In this document: positions 30,173-41,169 of the stretch, one piece after another
Layout of the letters: the number at the start of each line of letters is the position of its first letter
How positions within the stretch are numbered: position 1 is the stretch's first letter
From: Corallium rubrum
Taxonomy: Eukaryota > Cnidaria > Anthozoa > Scleralcyonacea > Coralliidae
Direction: 5' to 3'
Assembly (NCBI GenBank): GCA_964035015.1
Contig: OZ035998.1
Coordinates: forward strand, 18,288,260 to 18,352,259
DNA: 64,000 bases
Made by a program: the position numbers and the translations under genes
The notes under the pieces: model-generated
The model's input: only the letters and a program-made list of their open reading frames with translations
What the model was told of the DNA's origin: nothing
The model's database searches: none

Positions 30173-30180
30173 GCTTGCGC

Positions 30181-31167
30181 AAACGTTTGGCAGCGATGTT
30201 GTCCGCCCCTGGCTAAATTGAATGTTTCTTTCAACTTTTTGTCATTTTTGCAAATCATGATAAAATGCGTGGATATATATTGTTTCAATATTGTACATGA
30301 AAACCCATGCTAAATTATGCAAGAAAACTATACTTTCACAGGACGAAAAGGCATGTTTAAGCGACATTAAACGTACATTAAACGTACCTTAAGTTTAAGC
30401 ACATTTAAGCAAACGTTTAAGCAAGTTTAAGCGTGTGCTTAAACGCACCTTAAGATTCTCATATTCAAGTTAAGCTTAAATGTATCTTAAATATTATACG
30501 TTTAATGTACATTTAAGTCAATATTACGATACCATCTTAAATTTGCGAAAACTTTGAAGACCCAAAATATTCGGTTGACAAATCAAAATTGTCAGGGGGT
30601 TCGGTTCTCTCTCTACCTAATATGGCACACATTGAACAAAACAATATAATTTGTTACAAAATTTATTCACAGATTTAGCAAATATTATTTACATTTTTTA
30701 CAGAAAGCACTTTTCTACCTCAAACTTCATACACAATAACAAATAGACAGCTTTTAGATTATTTTATGTAAAATCACTTAATAAAAAAGTTAAATAATTA
30801 CATTAGCGAGACCAAATTATATTTAAAAAAATAATGTATCGTTATATCTATGAGTATTTCTCCAGAACTCAATAGCTTCATGTTGACTGCACAGAAAATT
30901 TCGTTCTACAGAATAACAAATCTGTTTGAATGTTACTAGTCAGAAGGAATTTATTTAAAAATATTTAACCCGGTGAGCCATTGGTCAGGGTTGAATAAAT
31001 AGTAAATTATTAGATTCTCCCCAAGTTTTACCGATTTATAATCATGTTCATTTTGCCTGCCAGTAACCAACTAACTAGAGATGGTCAGATGGCATAAGAC
31101 TCAACCAGCAACCTATTTTATAAACAGTATCATGCAGACAGATTGTAGCAGAACAATTATTCAAACA
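30181..31167. other. Intergenic with TTTAAG-rich tract
   Basis: 30355-30535 is rich in GTTTAAGC/CTTAAACG words on both strands, like a decayed tandem or palindromic repeat. No gene seen. Confidence 0.5.
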
Positions 31168-31850
31168 ACCACTTAAGAAATGGCTCATGGTTTAGCGTGC
31201 TCCATCGAGTTTTAGTATACACCCAACCATCGTCTATTACAAATCCTGCATTCTGATTGGCTACTCAACCGTTGTCTATTCGTGACGGACAACGTTTGAG
31301 AAAAATGAAAACAAACCTGAAAAACTGTGGCAGCAAACTCTCGTTTTGCAGACGTTTTGGAGGAATTTTTTGAGAGTTTGGTAGAAAATTCTATCCCTGA
31401 GAAAACTAAAAACGCCACAAAATATGGCATGAAGATTTTTAATGGTAAGGAACGAAATACAATTAAACTGTATTTTATTAATAAATCTGCTTTTACTTGC
31501 CGCTCACGAGTGGTTAAATAACACAACATTTTCATCAGTTTGCACTAGAAAAACTGTATTTTTTAGAGTAGGTACAGGGTGTATACTAAAACAATTAGAC
31601 AACTCGTCCTCGTTGTCTATGCGCGTATAGTCAACTCAGGCTTCGCCTTCGTTGACTATTCGCTCATAGACAACTCGGACTCGTTGTCTAATTGTTAAAT
31701 GGATGCACGCGGGAAATTGGGAGAGCACGAAAAAATCGTAAGAGTTGGTCGACGCGTAGCCCAAACCAACTCTAGATTTTTGAGTGCTCTCCAAATTTCC
31801 CAAGTGCATCCATATGTCGATGGAGCACACTAAACTATGAGCCATTTCTT
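31168..31850. mobile_element. TIR element carrying a Crypton-like gene fragment
   Basis: AAGAAATGGCTCATGGTTTAG...TGCTCCATCGA at 31168 and its inverse at 31818-31850. Holds a coding-looking exon (31327-31444) and an inner hairpin (31589-31697). Confidence 0.7.
31327..31444 (+). pseudogene. N-terminal exon of a Crypton/DUF3504-type gene fragment
   Basis: ATG opens MAANSRFADVLEEFFESL, followed by IPEKTKNATKYGMKIFNG and a gtaagg donor. The pattern 'xNTxxATKYGMKIF' is typical of the N-terminal core-binding part of DUF3504/KIAA1958-type proteins derived from Crypton tyrosine recombinases, and the gene at 62.0 kb has a similar TLKKTKYDVNVWQRYF block. No recombinase domain follows within the element. 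Either a captured exon or the remnant of a larger element; the family call is from memory of the motif. Confidence 0.5.
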
Positions 31851-33241
31851 TTATAACATAGCATTAAATCCTTTCACAAGCCGGCGAATCGTTTTGGTTG
31901 TTGTGTTTTTCTACTTTCGTAGCCAAGTCTTTTTTGTTCACTAAAATCCAACCAAAAGGACAGTTTAAACTCGGTTATCCAGACCCAGTTTATGTCTTCT
32001 GGGTCGTTTTTCTTTATTACTCAATAAAATTAAATGACTCTGTATTTTGATAATATAAAAGGCCATAAAAAGTCAATTTAAAACTCAGTTTTGTTTTGAA
32101 ATTTTTTCCCGCGCTTTTTTGCCGTGCTCTATCGAGTTGTGGAGCACGCACGACAGCCAATCAAAAACATTGCTATATCAAAGCTATGTCATAACAACAC
32201 TTGCTAGATTACGACCTAAGTAAAGTTAACTTATCTGTACAGTACAGACTGCACAGTACTACTTTCAATAATAAATTAACCAGCATGTATGTTATAAAAA
32301 TACATACAGATAGTTAATTAATATCAGTTCATTGTCACGTTTAATTGTCACTTCTCATGCACAGCCCAATGAGGTCCTGAAGGACATGGCCTCAAAGAAG
32401 CTTGGCCATCTACACGATCTTTTATCATTCCTCTGGCATGGTTTGTCAATGAATTAAAATAAGCATTGTCCATCTTCTTCTTCAAGGTCTTCATTTTTTT
32501 TCGCTCCCATGGCAATTTCTTAATTTTGTAGCACTTCAATCTCTTCACAACAACTCCATTTAACTCCTTTTCTTCATACTCGCTTTCCTCACTTGACATA
32601 TAATCTCTTTCTAAAATCTCATTCATCTTCTTCACACTCTTTTCACCCAGTTCAGGCATTAATATTCCCAAACCAGTTAACCGTCTGTCCAATTTCTGTA
32701 AAAAAGATATAGGTAGCCTCAGTATTGTTGGACTCAATTAAAATGTTATTGTAAATAATTAATTCAAGTGGTTCCTGAAGCAAAAATTGTTAATTTATAA
32801 ACATTAATTGTCATTTTTGTACATACACCTTTTCGTCAAACCATTGCATCATGAGTAATCAGGACTAAATTGATCAGGACATAAAATACACTTATAAATT
32901 CAACGTCCTTACTGCATTGAGCCTTCTAAGACATTTGCTTCTTGCCTTATGGCTTGCATTAACTCCTTGTGTTATTCTGCCCACTCTTTCTTTCCTGGTT
33001 TTGAAATAGGTTTTAAACTGTGCTGTTAAGACAAAAAACATAGCATTTCAGCTTTAAAGGTACTAGTATATTAACAATTTAGATATTTAATAACATATAT
33101 ATAATATATTAGATATTTAATTTATATCAGATTAGACAATGACAAATCAAGCTGTGTATGCGCTGATAGTTGATGAGGCACTGCCAATTTGGCTATTGTT
33201 CAGACAATGAGGGTGAGTTGTCTAATTGTTTTAGTATAAAC
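31578..33241. mobile_element. Larger TIR element overlapping the previous one
   Basis: TATACTAAAACAATTAGACAACTCG at about 31579 and its inverse ending ACTAAAAC-type at 33209-33241. The interior holds a minus-strand exon at 32351-32695. Related termini are at 33654-34060. Confidence 0.55.
32348..32695 (-). CDS. Unrecognised transposon-associated protein exon
   Basis: The minus-strand frame begins at a good acceptor (atcttttttacag) at 32695 and runs about 114 codons to a stop. It has an acidic patch (MSSEESEYEEKE), then a basic segment (VKRLKCYKIKKLPWERKKM, KTLKKKMD), then SLRPCPSGPHWAV. The codon pattern and splice site suggest a real terminal exon. The acidic-then-KLPWER layout resembles small proteins repeated in cnidarian genomes, but I cannot name the family. 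A longer open frame without splicing would start at 32737. Confidence 0.45.
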   Translation of the reverse strand, partial: KLDRRLTGLGILMPELGEKSVKKMNEILERDYMSSEESEYEEKELNGVVVKRLKCYKIKKLPWERKKMKTLKKKMDNAYFNSLTNHARGMIKDRVDGQASLRPCPSGPHWAVHEK

Positions 33242-33504
33242 CAATCTTAGAAACGAACTGAAACCTAAGCAAAACATGATTTTCCTGCTATGCATCTATT
33301 TATTTTTGCATTAAAACTCACTACTGCAGTAGTGGTCTATCATTAATAGACAGTCAATATAGCTCAATTTAAGATCCATATCCACCCCTCCACCCCACTC
33401 CCGAGGAAATTTGCACCATCCGAAGGGGGAGGGGGTAAAATTAACTAAAGGTCTACTTAAATTATTGTAAAGGGGAGGACAATTTTCAATATATACATGA
33501 TCCC

Positions 33505-33601
33505 AACCGGAAATTATTATATTATTATAATTATTATTATTATAATAATTATTAATATTATATTAATATTATAGTATTATTTTATTATTATTATTATACT
33601 A

Positions 33602-33659
<58 letters not shown>

Positions 33660-33660
33660 G
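33505..33660. repeat. (ATT)n / AT microsatellite
   Basis: TTATTA trinucleotide array with palindromic AATAATATTATT segments. Confidence 0.9.
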
Positions 33661-34060
33661 CATATACCTCGCAGGTGAATAGTGCTTTTCAAGCAATATG
33701 ATTGCTTCCTCTAGCTCGGGATATCCTGCACTATTCACCTGTGGGCAAAACAAAATGGTGGACAGTTTTGCTTTATTTACCGAGATGAGAGATTTTGTTG
33801 ATAAACAAGGCTGATGTAGTAGAATAACGAGAAAAGTCAACAAAATTAAGTAGAAGAGTGTCCACAGGTATGTTTCTTTACAATTTTCTAGCAAGTATTC
33901 CAATAATATATTCAAAAGTTGTAAAAACTGTTTTGTCGACAAATATCAAGTACGCCAAGTGCCCAAGTTGCTAGCGGCTGTGTCTTGTATAAAAATACCG
34001 GAAAATATAAGAATGCTAAACTTGTTATTTCATTTATGAGGTATATGCTAAAACAATTAT
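33654..34060. mobile_element. TIR MITE bounded by AT repeats
   Basis: TAGCATATACCTCGCAGGTG at the left and its counterpart GAGGTATATGCTAAAACAAT at the right, plus GGTGAATAGTG blocks. A further GGTGAATA hairpin runs to about 34155. Confidence 0.6.
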
Positions 34061-34181
34061 TCACCGCAGTGTCGGTGAATAGTGATATTCACCTCACTGA
34101 ATTAAGCGGCTCAGTGAATATCCAGCACTATTCACCTTCACTTCGGTGAATAATTATTAATTATTATTATTATAATTATTA

Positions 34182-34887
<706 letters not shown>

Positions 34888-34993
34888 AAAAATAGTGTGT
34901 AACATAAAGATCACTAGGTTGGCGTAAGGTATAAGAGCGCTCAATACCATTAATAGGCAGAGCGAAGTATAATTTATTAACTTTTAATGCTGA

Positions 34994-35035
34994 GTCGCTA
35001 CTCAGAGTTTCACGCTTACGCGATCTTCAGGCAAC
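34994..35035 (-). ncRNA. Hammerhead-like motif, PLE A
   Basis: Minus strand: GTTGC, CTGAAGA, TCGCGTAAGCGT (3-bp helix II CGC/GCG closed by a T-T mismatch), GAA, ACTCTGAGT (3-bp helix III, triloop), A, GCGAC. GTTGC and GCGAC give a 5-bp helix I with one G-U pair. Core CUGANGA and GAAA are present; the weak helix II is unusual. Confidence 0.5.
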
Positions 35036-35087
35036 TAACAGATTACAAGGTCTACTATATATTATATTACATTGGTTAATTACGTCA

Positions 35088-35897
35088 TTAGATTAGTTGG
35101 TGTTTCGTCACATGTCTGCACTTCGCAAAGAATTCAGTTCGTTTATTTAAAAAGTGTTTATTTCTTGCTTTCATTAACAAGAGTTTTTCTTCTAAGCACA
35201 AATTGCATCGTTTTTGACCGACTTTGTACGCCGCAACATGCTTGACAATGGACGACTTGATCTCGTATTCGCGATTTCTCTCCTTAAGCATCCAAATGTA
35301 CTTGGATAGCTCAGTGTCATAGGCATATTTAGCGTGTCGAAAAGATTTCATGTGATTGCGGTATCTTTCCTTGAAGGTATTAGCCGTTATTCCGAGGTAT
35401 TTCTTTCTCTCTCTGTTGTCGCTCGTCGTAACTTCAGCCTGGTAGACCACACTCTTTGCTAAACAATTACCAGGGATTGGACACTCGGTTGGTCGTTGGC
35501 AGTTGCATGTGCGTGATTCGTTGTTCATGTTTGTGCGTATTGTGGCGTTTTTTGTCAGTGTGCGGTTGTTGTGTTTGCGAATGAAGCTTTCCATGTTTTC
35601 TGTGCAGCTGTAGCTAATGCGTATTGTGTGACGGTTGAATAGTGTGTGTAGTTTGTGTGATGGTGGAAAGTGTTTGTCAATGAGTTGTAAAAATTCTCGT
35701 GCTACGTTTGTCCTGACGTTTTTGCTGTAAGGCGGGTTATACCATATCACGTTGCGTCGTCTGTTTCGTCTGTGTGAGTTATTTCTGTTCTCGTTTGTTT
35801 CGTTGGTTGGTTCGTATGTTAGGTTTGTGTCGAAGTTGCTTTGTTTAAGGGCGTCATTGTATAGTGGTGCAGCTGTGTTAAACTTTCCTGGTCGCAT
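35088..35897 (-). CDS. PLE A C-terminal linker and GIY-YIG endonuclease
   Basis: After a linker, NVIWYNPPYSKNVRTNV and the CNCQRPTECPIPGNCL cysteine cluster lead into a GIY-YIG nuclease domain: VVYQAEV, KYLGITANTFKERYRNH, TELSKYIWMLKE and a C-x2-C (KRCNLCLEE) near the end. GIY-YIG domains of this type nick the target for PLE insertion. The frame is intact to its stop but is cut from the RT by the deletion described for 35819-36292. It differs from the right-arm copy at only a few residues. Confidence 0.88.
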   Translation of the reverse strand: MRPGKFNTAAPLYNDALKQSNFDTNLTYEPTNETNENRNNSHRRNRRRNVIWYNPPYSKNVRTNVAREFLQLIDKHFPPSHKLHTLFNRHTIRISYSCTENMESFIRKHNNRTLTKNATIRTNMNNESRTCNCQRPTECPIPGNCLAKSVVYQAEVTTSDNRERKKYLGITANTFKERYRNHMKSFRHAKYAYDTELSKYIWMLKERNREYEIKSSIVKHVAAYKVGQKRCNLCLEEKLLLMKARNKHFLNKRTEFFAKCRHVTKHQLI

Positions 35898-36292
35898 GAT
35901 AGTTTGTTGATTCGTTTGTTAATCGATGCTGGTAGTTGTCGGATAATACATGGTGGGTGGTTTGATAGACGGTTGATGTAAAGTGGTTCGTCATTAGGTT
36001 TTCGGTAAGGTTTGTAAGTGCCGTTTGTTAGGGCAAAAGTTACGTCGAGAAAGTTCACGGTCTTCTGGTTAGCTGTCGCAGTTATCTTTAGGCCAAGGGT
36101 TTCGAAAAAGCTCGTTATATCCTTCCTTGCTTTGTCGGCCAATCTCCCTGATGTAGTATTAAGCGCAGCCAGGCCGTCGTCTCGGTACAGACCAAGATTC
36201 ATCCCAAATCGTTTCTTCAGCGAGTCTAGAACAAATAGCCCGACCAGTTCACATATTTCAGCTCCGTCGTAGCTGCCCATTGTAACGTCGAA
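35819..36292 (-). pseudogene. PLE A reverse transcriptase C-terminal part
   Basis: Encodes FDVTMGSYDGAEICELVGLF, then GLYRDDGLAAL (the YRDD active site of Penelope-type RTs), then KITATANQKTVNFLDVTF and the RT thumb. The N-terminal RT is missing at the palindrome centre. Near 35890-35897 a one-base deletion (AGGAAAGTTT here, AGGAAACGTTT in the right arm) shifts the frame into the downstream frame, so RT and endonuclease are separated in this copy. Confidence 0.85.
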
Positions 36293-37290
36293 ACGTAACT
36301 TTTGACCTAACAAACGGCACTTACAAACCTTACCGAAAACCTAATGACGAACCACTTTACATCAACCGTCTATCAAACCACCCACCATGTATTATCCGAC
36401 AACTACCAGCATCGATTAACAAACGAATCAACAAACTATCATGCGACCAGGAAACGTTTAACACAGCTGCACCACTATACAATGACGCCCTTAAACAAAG
36501 CAACTTCGACACAAACCTAACATACGAACCAACCAACGAAACAAACGAGAACAGAAATAACTCACACAGACGAAACAGACGACGCAACGTGATATGGTAT
36601 AACCCGCCTTACAGCAAAAACGTCAGGACAAACGTAGCACGAGAATTTTTACAACTCATTGACAAACACTTTCCACCATCACACAAACTACACACACTAT
36701 TCAACCGTCACACAATACGCATTAGCTACAGCTGCACAGAAAACATGGAAAACTTCATTCGCAAACACAACAACCGCACACTGACAAAAAACGCCACAAT
36801 ACGCACAAACATAAACAACGAATCACGCACATGCAACTGCCAACGACCAACTGAGTGTCCAATCCCTGGTAATTGTTTAGCAAAGAGTGTGGTCTACCAG
36901 GCTGAAGTTACGACGAGCGACAACAGAGAGAGAAAGAAATACCTCGGAATAACGGCTAATACCTTCAAGGAAAGATACCGCAATCACATGAAATCTTTTC
37001 GACACGCTAAATATGCCTATGACACTGAGCTATCCAAGTACATTTGGATGCTTAAGGAGAGAAATCGCGAATACGAGATCAAGTGGTCCATTGTCAAGCA
37101 TGTTGCGGCGTACAAAGTCGGTCAAAAACGATGCAATTTGTGCTTAGAAGAAAATCTCTTGTTAATGAAAGCAAGAAATAAACACTTTTTAAATAAACGA
37201 ACTGAATTCTTTGCGAAGTGCAGACATGTGACGAAACACCAACTAATCTAATGACGTAATTAACCAATGTAATATAATATATAGTAGACC
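36293..37290 (+). mobile_element. Penelope-like element A, right inverted copy (3' tail missing)
   Basis: About 998 bp, inverted and nearly identical to 36045-35048. The frame is open from the start of the arm through the GIY-YIG domain to the stop at 37251. The copy stops at CTTGTAATCT, about 15-20 bp short of the hammerhead-like core, and runs straight into (TA)n. Confidence 0.88.
36589..37251 (+). CDS. PLE A GIY-YIG endonuclease, right-arm copy
   Basis: Same domain layout as the minus-strand copy. The frame stays open upstream to about 36293 (TNGTYKPYRKPNDEP, CIIRQLPASINKRI), because the frameshift seen in the left copy is absent. There is no ATG start: the coding sequence begins inside the RT thumb, so this copy is 5'-truncated and unlikely to be translated normally. 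Confidence 0.85.
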   Translation: MIWYNPPYSKNVRTNVAREFLQLIDKHFPPSHKLHTLFNRHTIRISYSCTENMENFIRKHNNRTLTKNATIRTNINNESRTCNCQRPTECPIPGNCLAKSVVYQAEVTTSDNRERKKYLGITANTFKERYRNHMKSFRHAKYAYDTELSKYIWMLKERNREYEIKWSIVKHVAAYKVGQKRCNLCLEENLLLMKARNKHFLNKRTEFFAKCRHVTKHQLI

Positions 37291-37296
37291 TTGTAA

Positions 37297-37302
<6 letters not shown>

Positions 37303-37368
<66 letters not shown>
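37303..37368. repeat. (TA)n array
   Basis: Pure AT dinucleotide repeat separating palindromes A and B. Confidence 0.95.
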
Positions 37369-37373
<5 letters not shown>

Positions 37374-38067
37374 TTATTCGGTAGACTTGCTGTGCTACTC
37401 GGAGTTTCACGCAGTAAAGCGATCGTCAGGCAACTGACAGATCTGGTGAAGCTACTCTCTATTTACAGTGTGATATTAGGTATCGTGTTTCATGTCTGCA
37501 CTTGGTGAATAGTTCGGATCGTTTGTTCAATAGTGAATTGTTCTTGTTTTTCATAATTGTTAGTTTTTCCTCGAGGCAAAGGTTGCACCTTCTGGAACCA
37601 GCTTTGTAGGCGGGAACATTCTTAAGAAGTGACCATATGATGGAAAATGGTTTCTTTGCTGCTTTCAATTTCCATACGTGTTTAGACAGTTCCGTTTCCG
37701 TTGAGTATTTTTTGTGGGTGAATGATTTGGCGTGGTTTCTATATCTCGTTTTGAAGTCGTCGGCGGTAACTCCAATGTACTTTGCTGGTTCGTTGTTGTC
37801 TGTCGAAACTTCGGCTTGGTATACCACACTTTTTGTAAGGCATTTACCTTCGGTCGGGCATTTGTCGGGTTGTCTGCAGTTGCACTGCTGCGTGTCGTCT
37901 GTGTTGTTTGTGTTTGTGTTCGTGTGTCTCGTGTGTTTGTTTAGTATTTTCCTGTTGTGTCTGTTTATGAATGAGTTCATGTTGTCAAGGCAGCTGTAGC
38001 TAATTCGTACGTTGTGTCGGTTGAGGATTTTGTGTAGTTTGTTAGAAGGTGGAAAGTGTTTGTCAAT
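37366..38067 (-). mobile_element. Penelope-like element B, left copy (3' tail missing)
   Basis: Minus-strand copy. 37368-37876 is inverted-identical to 38068-38576; 37877-38067 is the single-copy loop. Encodes LIDKHFPPSNKLHKILN, a cysteine cluster CNCRQPDKCP, and a GIY-YIG domain (VVYQAEV, KYIGVTADDFKTRYRNH) ending ETRYLISHCK. It has a hammerhead-like core at about 37390-37435 but lacks the terminal 85 bp. Confidence 0.85.
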
Positions 38068-38658
38068 CAGACAACCCGACAAATGCCCGACCGAAGGTAA
38101 ATGCCTTACAAAAAGTGTGGTATACCAAGCCGAAGTTTCGACAGACAACAACGAACCAGCAAAGTACATTGGAGTTACCGCCGACGACTTCAAAACGAGA
38201 TATAGAAACCACGCCAAATCATTCACCCACAAAAAATACTCAACGGAAACGGAACTGTCTAAACACGTATGGAAATTGAAAGCAGCAAAGAAACCATTTT
38301 CCATCATATGGTCACTTCTTAAGAATGTTCCCGCCTACAAAGCTGGTTCCAGAAGGTGCAACCTTTGCCTCGAGGAAAAACTAACAATTATGAAAAACAA
38401 GAACAATTCACTATTGAACAAACGATCCGAACTATTCACCAAGTGCAGACATGAAACACGATACCTAATATCACACTGTAAATAGAGAGTAGCTTCACCA
38501 GATCTGTCAGTTGCCTGACGATCGCTTTACTGCGTGAAACTCCGAGTAGCACAGCAAGTCTACCGAATAAATAAATATTATCCGCTCTACCGGTAATGGT
38601 ATTGAGCGCTCTAAAACCATTGACAAGTTCTGTAACCACTTTGTTACAGTCAATTCTC

Positions 38659-38660
<2 letters not shown>
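38068..38660 (+). mobile_element. Penelope-like element B, right inverted copy (complete 3' tail)
   Basis: Starts in the cysteine cluster (RQPDKCPTEGKCL) and encodes the rest of the GIY-YIG domain to a stop at 38485. Then come a hammerhead-like core at 38511-38555 (CTGACGA, TCGC...GCGT, GAAACTCCGAGTA) and a tail with GGTATTGAGCGCTCT, also present in element A (34936-34960), ending at (TA)n 38661-38690. Confidence 0.85.
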
Positions 38661-38692
<32 letters not shown>

Positions 38693-38974
38693 ATGTTTAC
38701 AACACGAGCGGCCGTGTTGTATTGTATATTCAATACAACAAGGACGCGAGTGCTGTAAACAACTTGTGAAATGAATGAATAGTAAAAATCCCTTTGGGAT
38801 ATTGAGATGCTAATTAGTTACAAGCACTAGTGGTTGTATCAGAAGAGTATACATCTACTAGTGGTTGTAACTAATTAGCATCATTGGTTTTAGTTTGTAT
38901 GGGGTTTACAGGGGTATACATGTGACGTAATTTCTGAAATTGGATTGGCTGCAAAACTCATGAATTAGTAATGA

Positions 38975-39050
<76 letters not shown>
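38693..39050. repeat. Two small palindromes and a (TA)n array
   Basis: 38693-38765: GTTTACAACACGAG.../...CGCGAGTGCTGTAAAC around TTGTATTG. 38808-38884: GCTAATTAGTTACAA and TTGTAACTAATTAGC around CACTAGTGG. (TA)n at 38981-39050. Confidence 0.8.
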
Positions 39051-39054
<4 letters not shown>

Positions 39055-39989
39055 CTATCTCCAGATCGGTCCAAGGACAGTTTTCTCCTCCATGCTCCTT
39101 TCTTAACTCCTCTCTCATGCGATTCAAGATGGTGCGGTTTGAGACTGACAATACACTAGATTGTTACAAAGATTGAGTAATTAATAAAGGTGATCGTTAA
39201 CACTAGGCAAAATTAAAATTCGATCACTGCAGACTGAAGATAATGATAAAGCCTGAACAATAACTTATTTGAAAGACTAAAGCACAAAATAACTTACTTT
39301 TCATTCAGATGAAACTCCTCAATTACATTGCGGCTAACAAGGAGGGCATACATCTTCTTGAAGCGACTCTACATAATTCATACAAGCAAAGCTATTTACT
39401 CCATCAAATATTACAAGAGACAAATCGTATTAAAAATTATTAACCTTGTTAAAATAAACACAATTAGAACCCCTTCTTACTTTTAAAGCATCAGGGACTT
39501 CCACGCTGGATCTTCTTCGTTTACGTATTTTACGCCGGTACAATTTGAAAACGGAACAAAATCATGCCGTTTAGGCCTTGCGTTTACACGACACCGGCAC
39601 AAAAATAACATGAAATGTTATATGCTGTATTTGCATACCTGCATGATTTTGTTCCGTTTTCAAATTGTACCGGCATCGTGTAAACGGGGTCTTCGAACAT
39701 GTTTTGACGGGCGGTGTACACACTTAGGTGCCAACGCCTGTAATTGTTTACTTTTGTTGTCTATTATAAAATAGTCGAGTATTTTCTGTTTTAAATTATA
39801 TTAATAAAGAAGGGAGTGAAAACACTTTACAAGGTCTAGAAAAAAATTGGAACGGGTGCATACCTCTATAAAAAACCTCCTGTTTTTATGCCTACAGTTG
39901 GCTAGACTACTAATTGCAGACCTGGGCAAGTATACATTGACACAAGGCTACTAACGTTTCCGTAGAGTTGTAAATTAAATCATCACGAC
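39051..39989. mobile_element. Intergenic with a TIR MITE at 39528-39690
   Basis: ACGCCGGTACAATTTGAAAACGG and its inverse, with CGTTTACACGA/TCGTGTAAACG ends, make nested hairpins. The flanks show nothing else. Confidence 0.6.
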
Positions 39990-40376
39990 TATACTGATTT
40001 CTGGTATAGTAGGTTAATACTGCCGAAACAGAGAACGTGAGTGGTCTAACGTTTCGAGCGAAGGCCCTTCGTCAGAGAGAAACGTAAAGAGTAAAACAAA
40101 CAACGAGCTTGTATACGCGAGATAATCACGTGATAAAAATTAGCCAATCAGATAAAGGTAACCAAGACAAACTAATAATGAGATTCAAAAGAATAAGCCA
40201 ATCAGAGCAAAGTAACAATAACAAATAAATAATGAGATGCGAAAGCCATTTGCTATTCTCGCCATCGATAAGTAAAAAAAGGAGAGTAAAAAATAGAGAG
40301 TAAAGAATGGAGAAGTAAAGTGAAAACACTGTTTATGTCTGCCCTTGCTAATACAAAAACAGCATCTTCAGAAGTG

Positions 40377-40637
40377 TTAAATAAAAGAAAAACGTTCGCT
40401 GGGTCCATGAGGATGAATGGTTCCAATTTTGAAAATGAGACGCTTTTCCTGTCGTTTGCGGCTATGATTACCACCGGAAATGGGTGAGATAGCACAAACT
40501 TTCATGTCAGAAATATGATGGTTGACACTATTAAAATGTCGGGCAACAGGCTTGTCAACATCATTGTTCCTCACAGAACGAAGATGTTCAGCAAACCTGT
40601 CAGATATACGTCTGCCAGTTTCACCAAGGTAGAGCAT
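40377..40637 (-). pseudogene. PLE C GIY-YIG endonuclease fragment, left arm
   Basis: LYLGETGRRISDRFAEHLRS and VARHFNSVNHHISDMKVCAI on the minus strand: the core of a Penelope GIY-YIG nuclease with the YLG motif, its Arg and the downstream FN..H segment. No RT is present in this pair; both copies start within the endonuclease. Ends ERFSFI and stop. Confidence 0.8.
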
Positions 40638-40863
40638 GCAGCATTTACTGCAAGAAATACAGTAAATGAGGTTGGAAGAGGTGCATGTGAAATTATGCCG
40701 AATGGTGAAATTAGATTTGGGTCCTGAATTTAATGTAGCAGGGTCAAGAAACGAACATGTGTAGCATCGTGTGCGACATTAATTTCATTTCATTTCCTGC
40801 CACATTAATTTCAGAACCCAAATCTAATTTCACCATGCATTCGGCATTATTTCACATGCACCT

Positions 40864-41169
40864 CTTCCAACCTCATTTACTGCATTTCTTGCAGTAAATG
40901 CTGCATGTTCTACCTTGGTGAAACTGGCAGACGTTTATCTGACAGGTTAATTTGCTGAACATCTTCGTTCTGTGAGGAACAATGATGTTGACAAGCCTGT
41001 TGCCCGACATTTTAATAGTGTCAACCATCATATTTCTGACATGAAAGTTTGTGCTATCTCACCCATTTCCGGTGGTAATCATAGCCGCAAACGACAGGAA
41101 AAGCGTCTCATTTTCAAAATTGGAACCATTCATCCTCATGGACTCAACGAACGTTTTTCCTTTATTTAA
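40864..41169 (+). pseudogene. PLE C GIY-YIG endonuclease fragment, right arm
   Basis: Inverted copy of the left-arm fragment. A cysteine-rich lead (CISCSKCCM), FYLGETGRR, then a frame change near 40940-40960 before RNNDVDKPVARHFNSVNHH and stop at 41169. More diverged from its partner than arms A and B are from theirs, so this is the oldest of the three palindromes. Confidence 0.75.

Noticed and set aside
36292..36316. A 20-bp inverted microhomology as primer for the snap-back at palindrome A
   Set aside because: The 20-bp match belongs to the right arm itself; only a few bases (around TCGA/ACGT) can be assigned to both sides of the junction.
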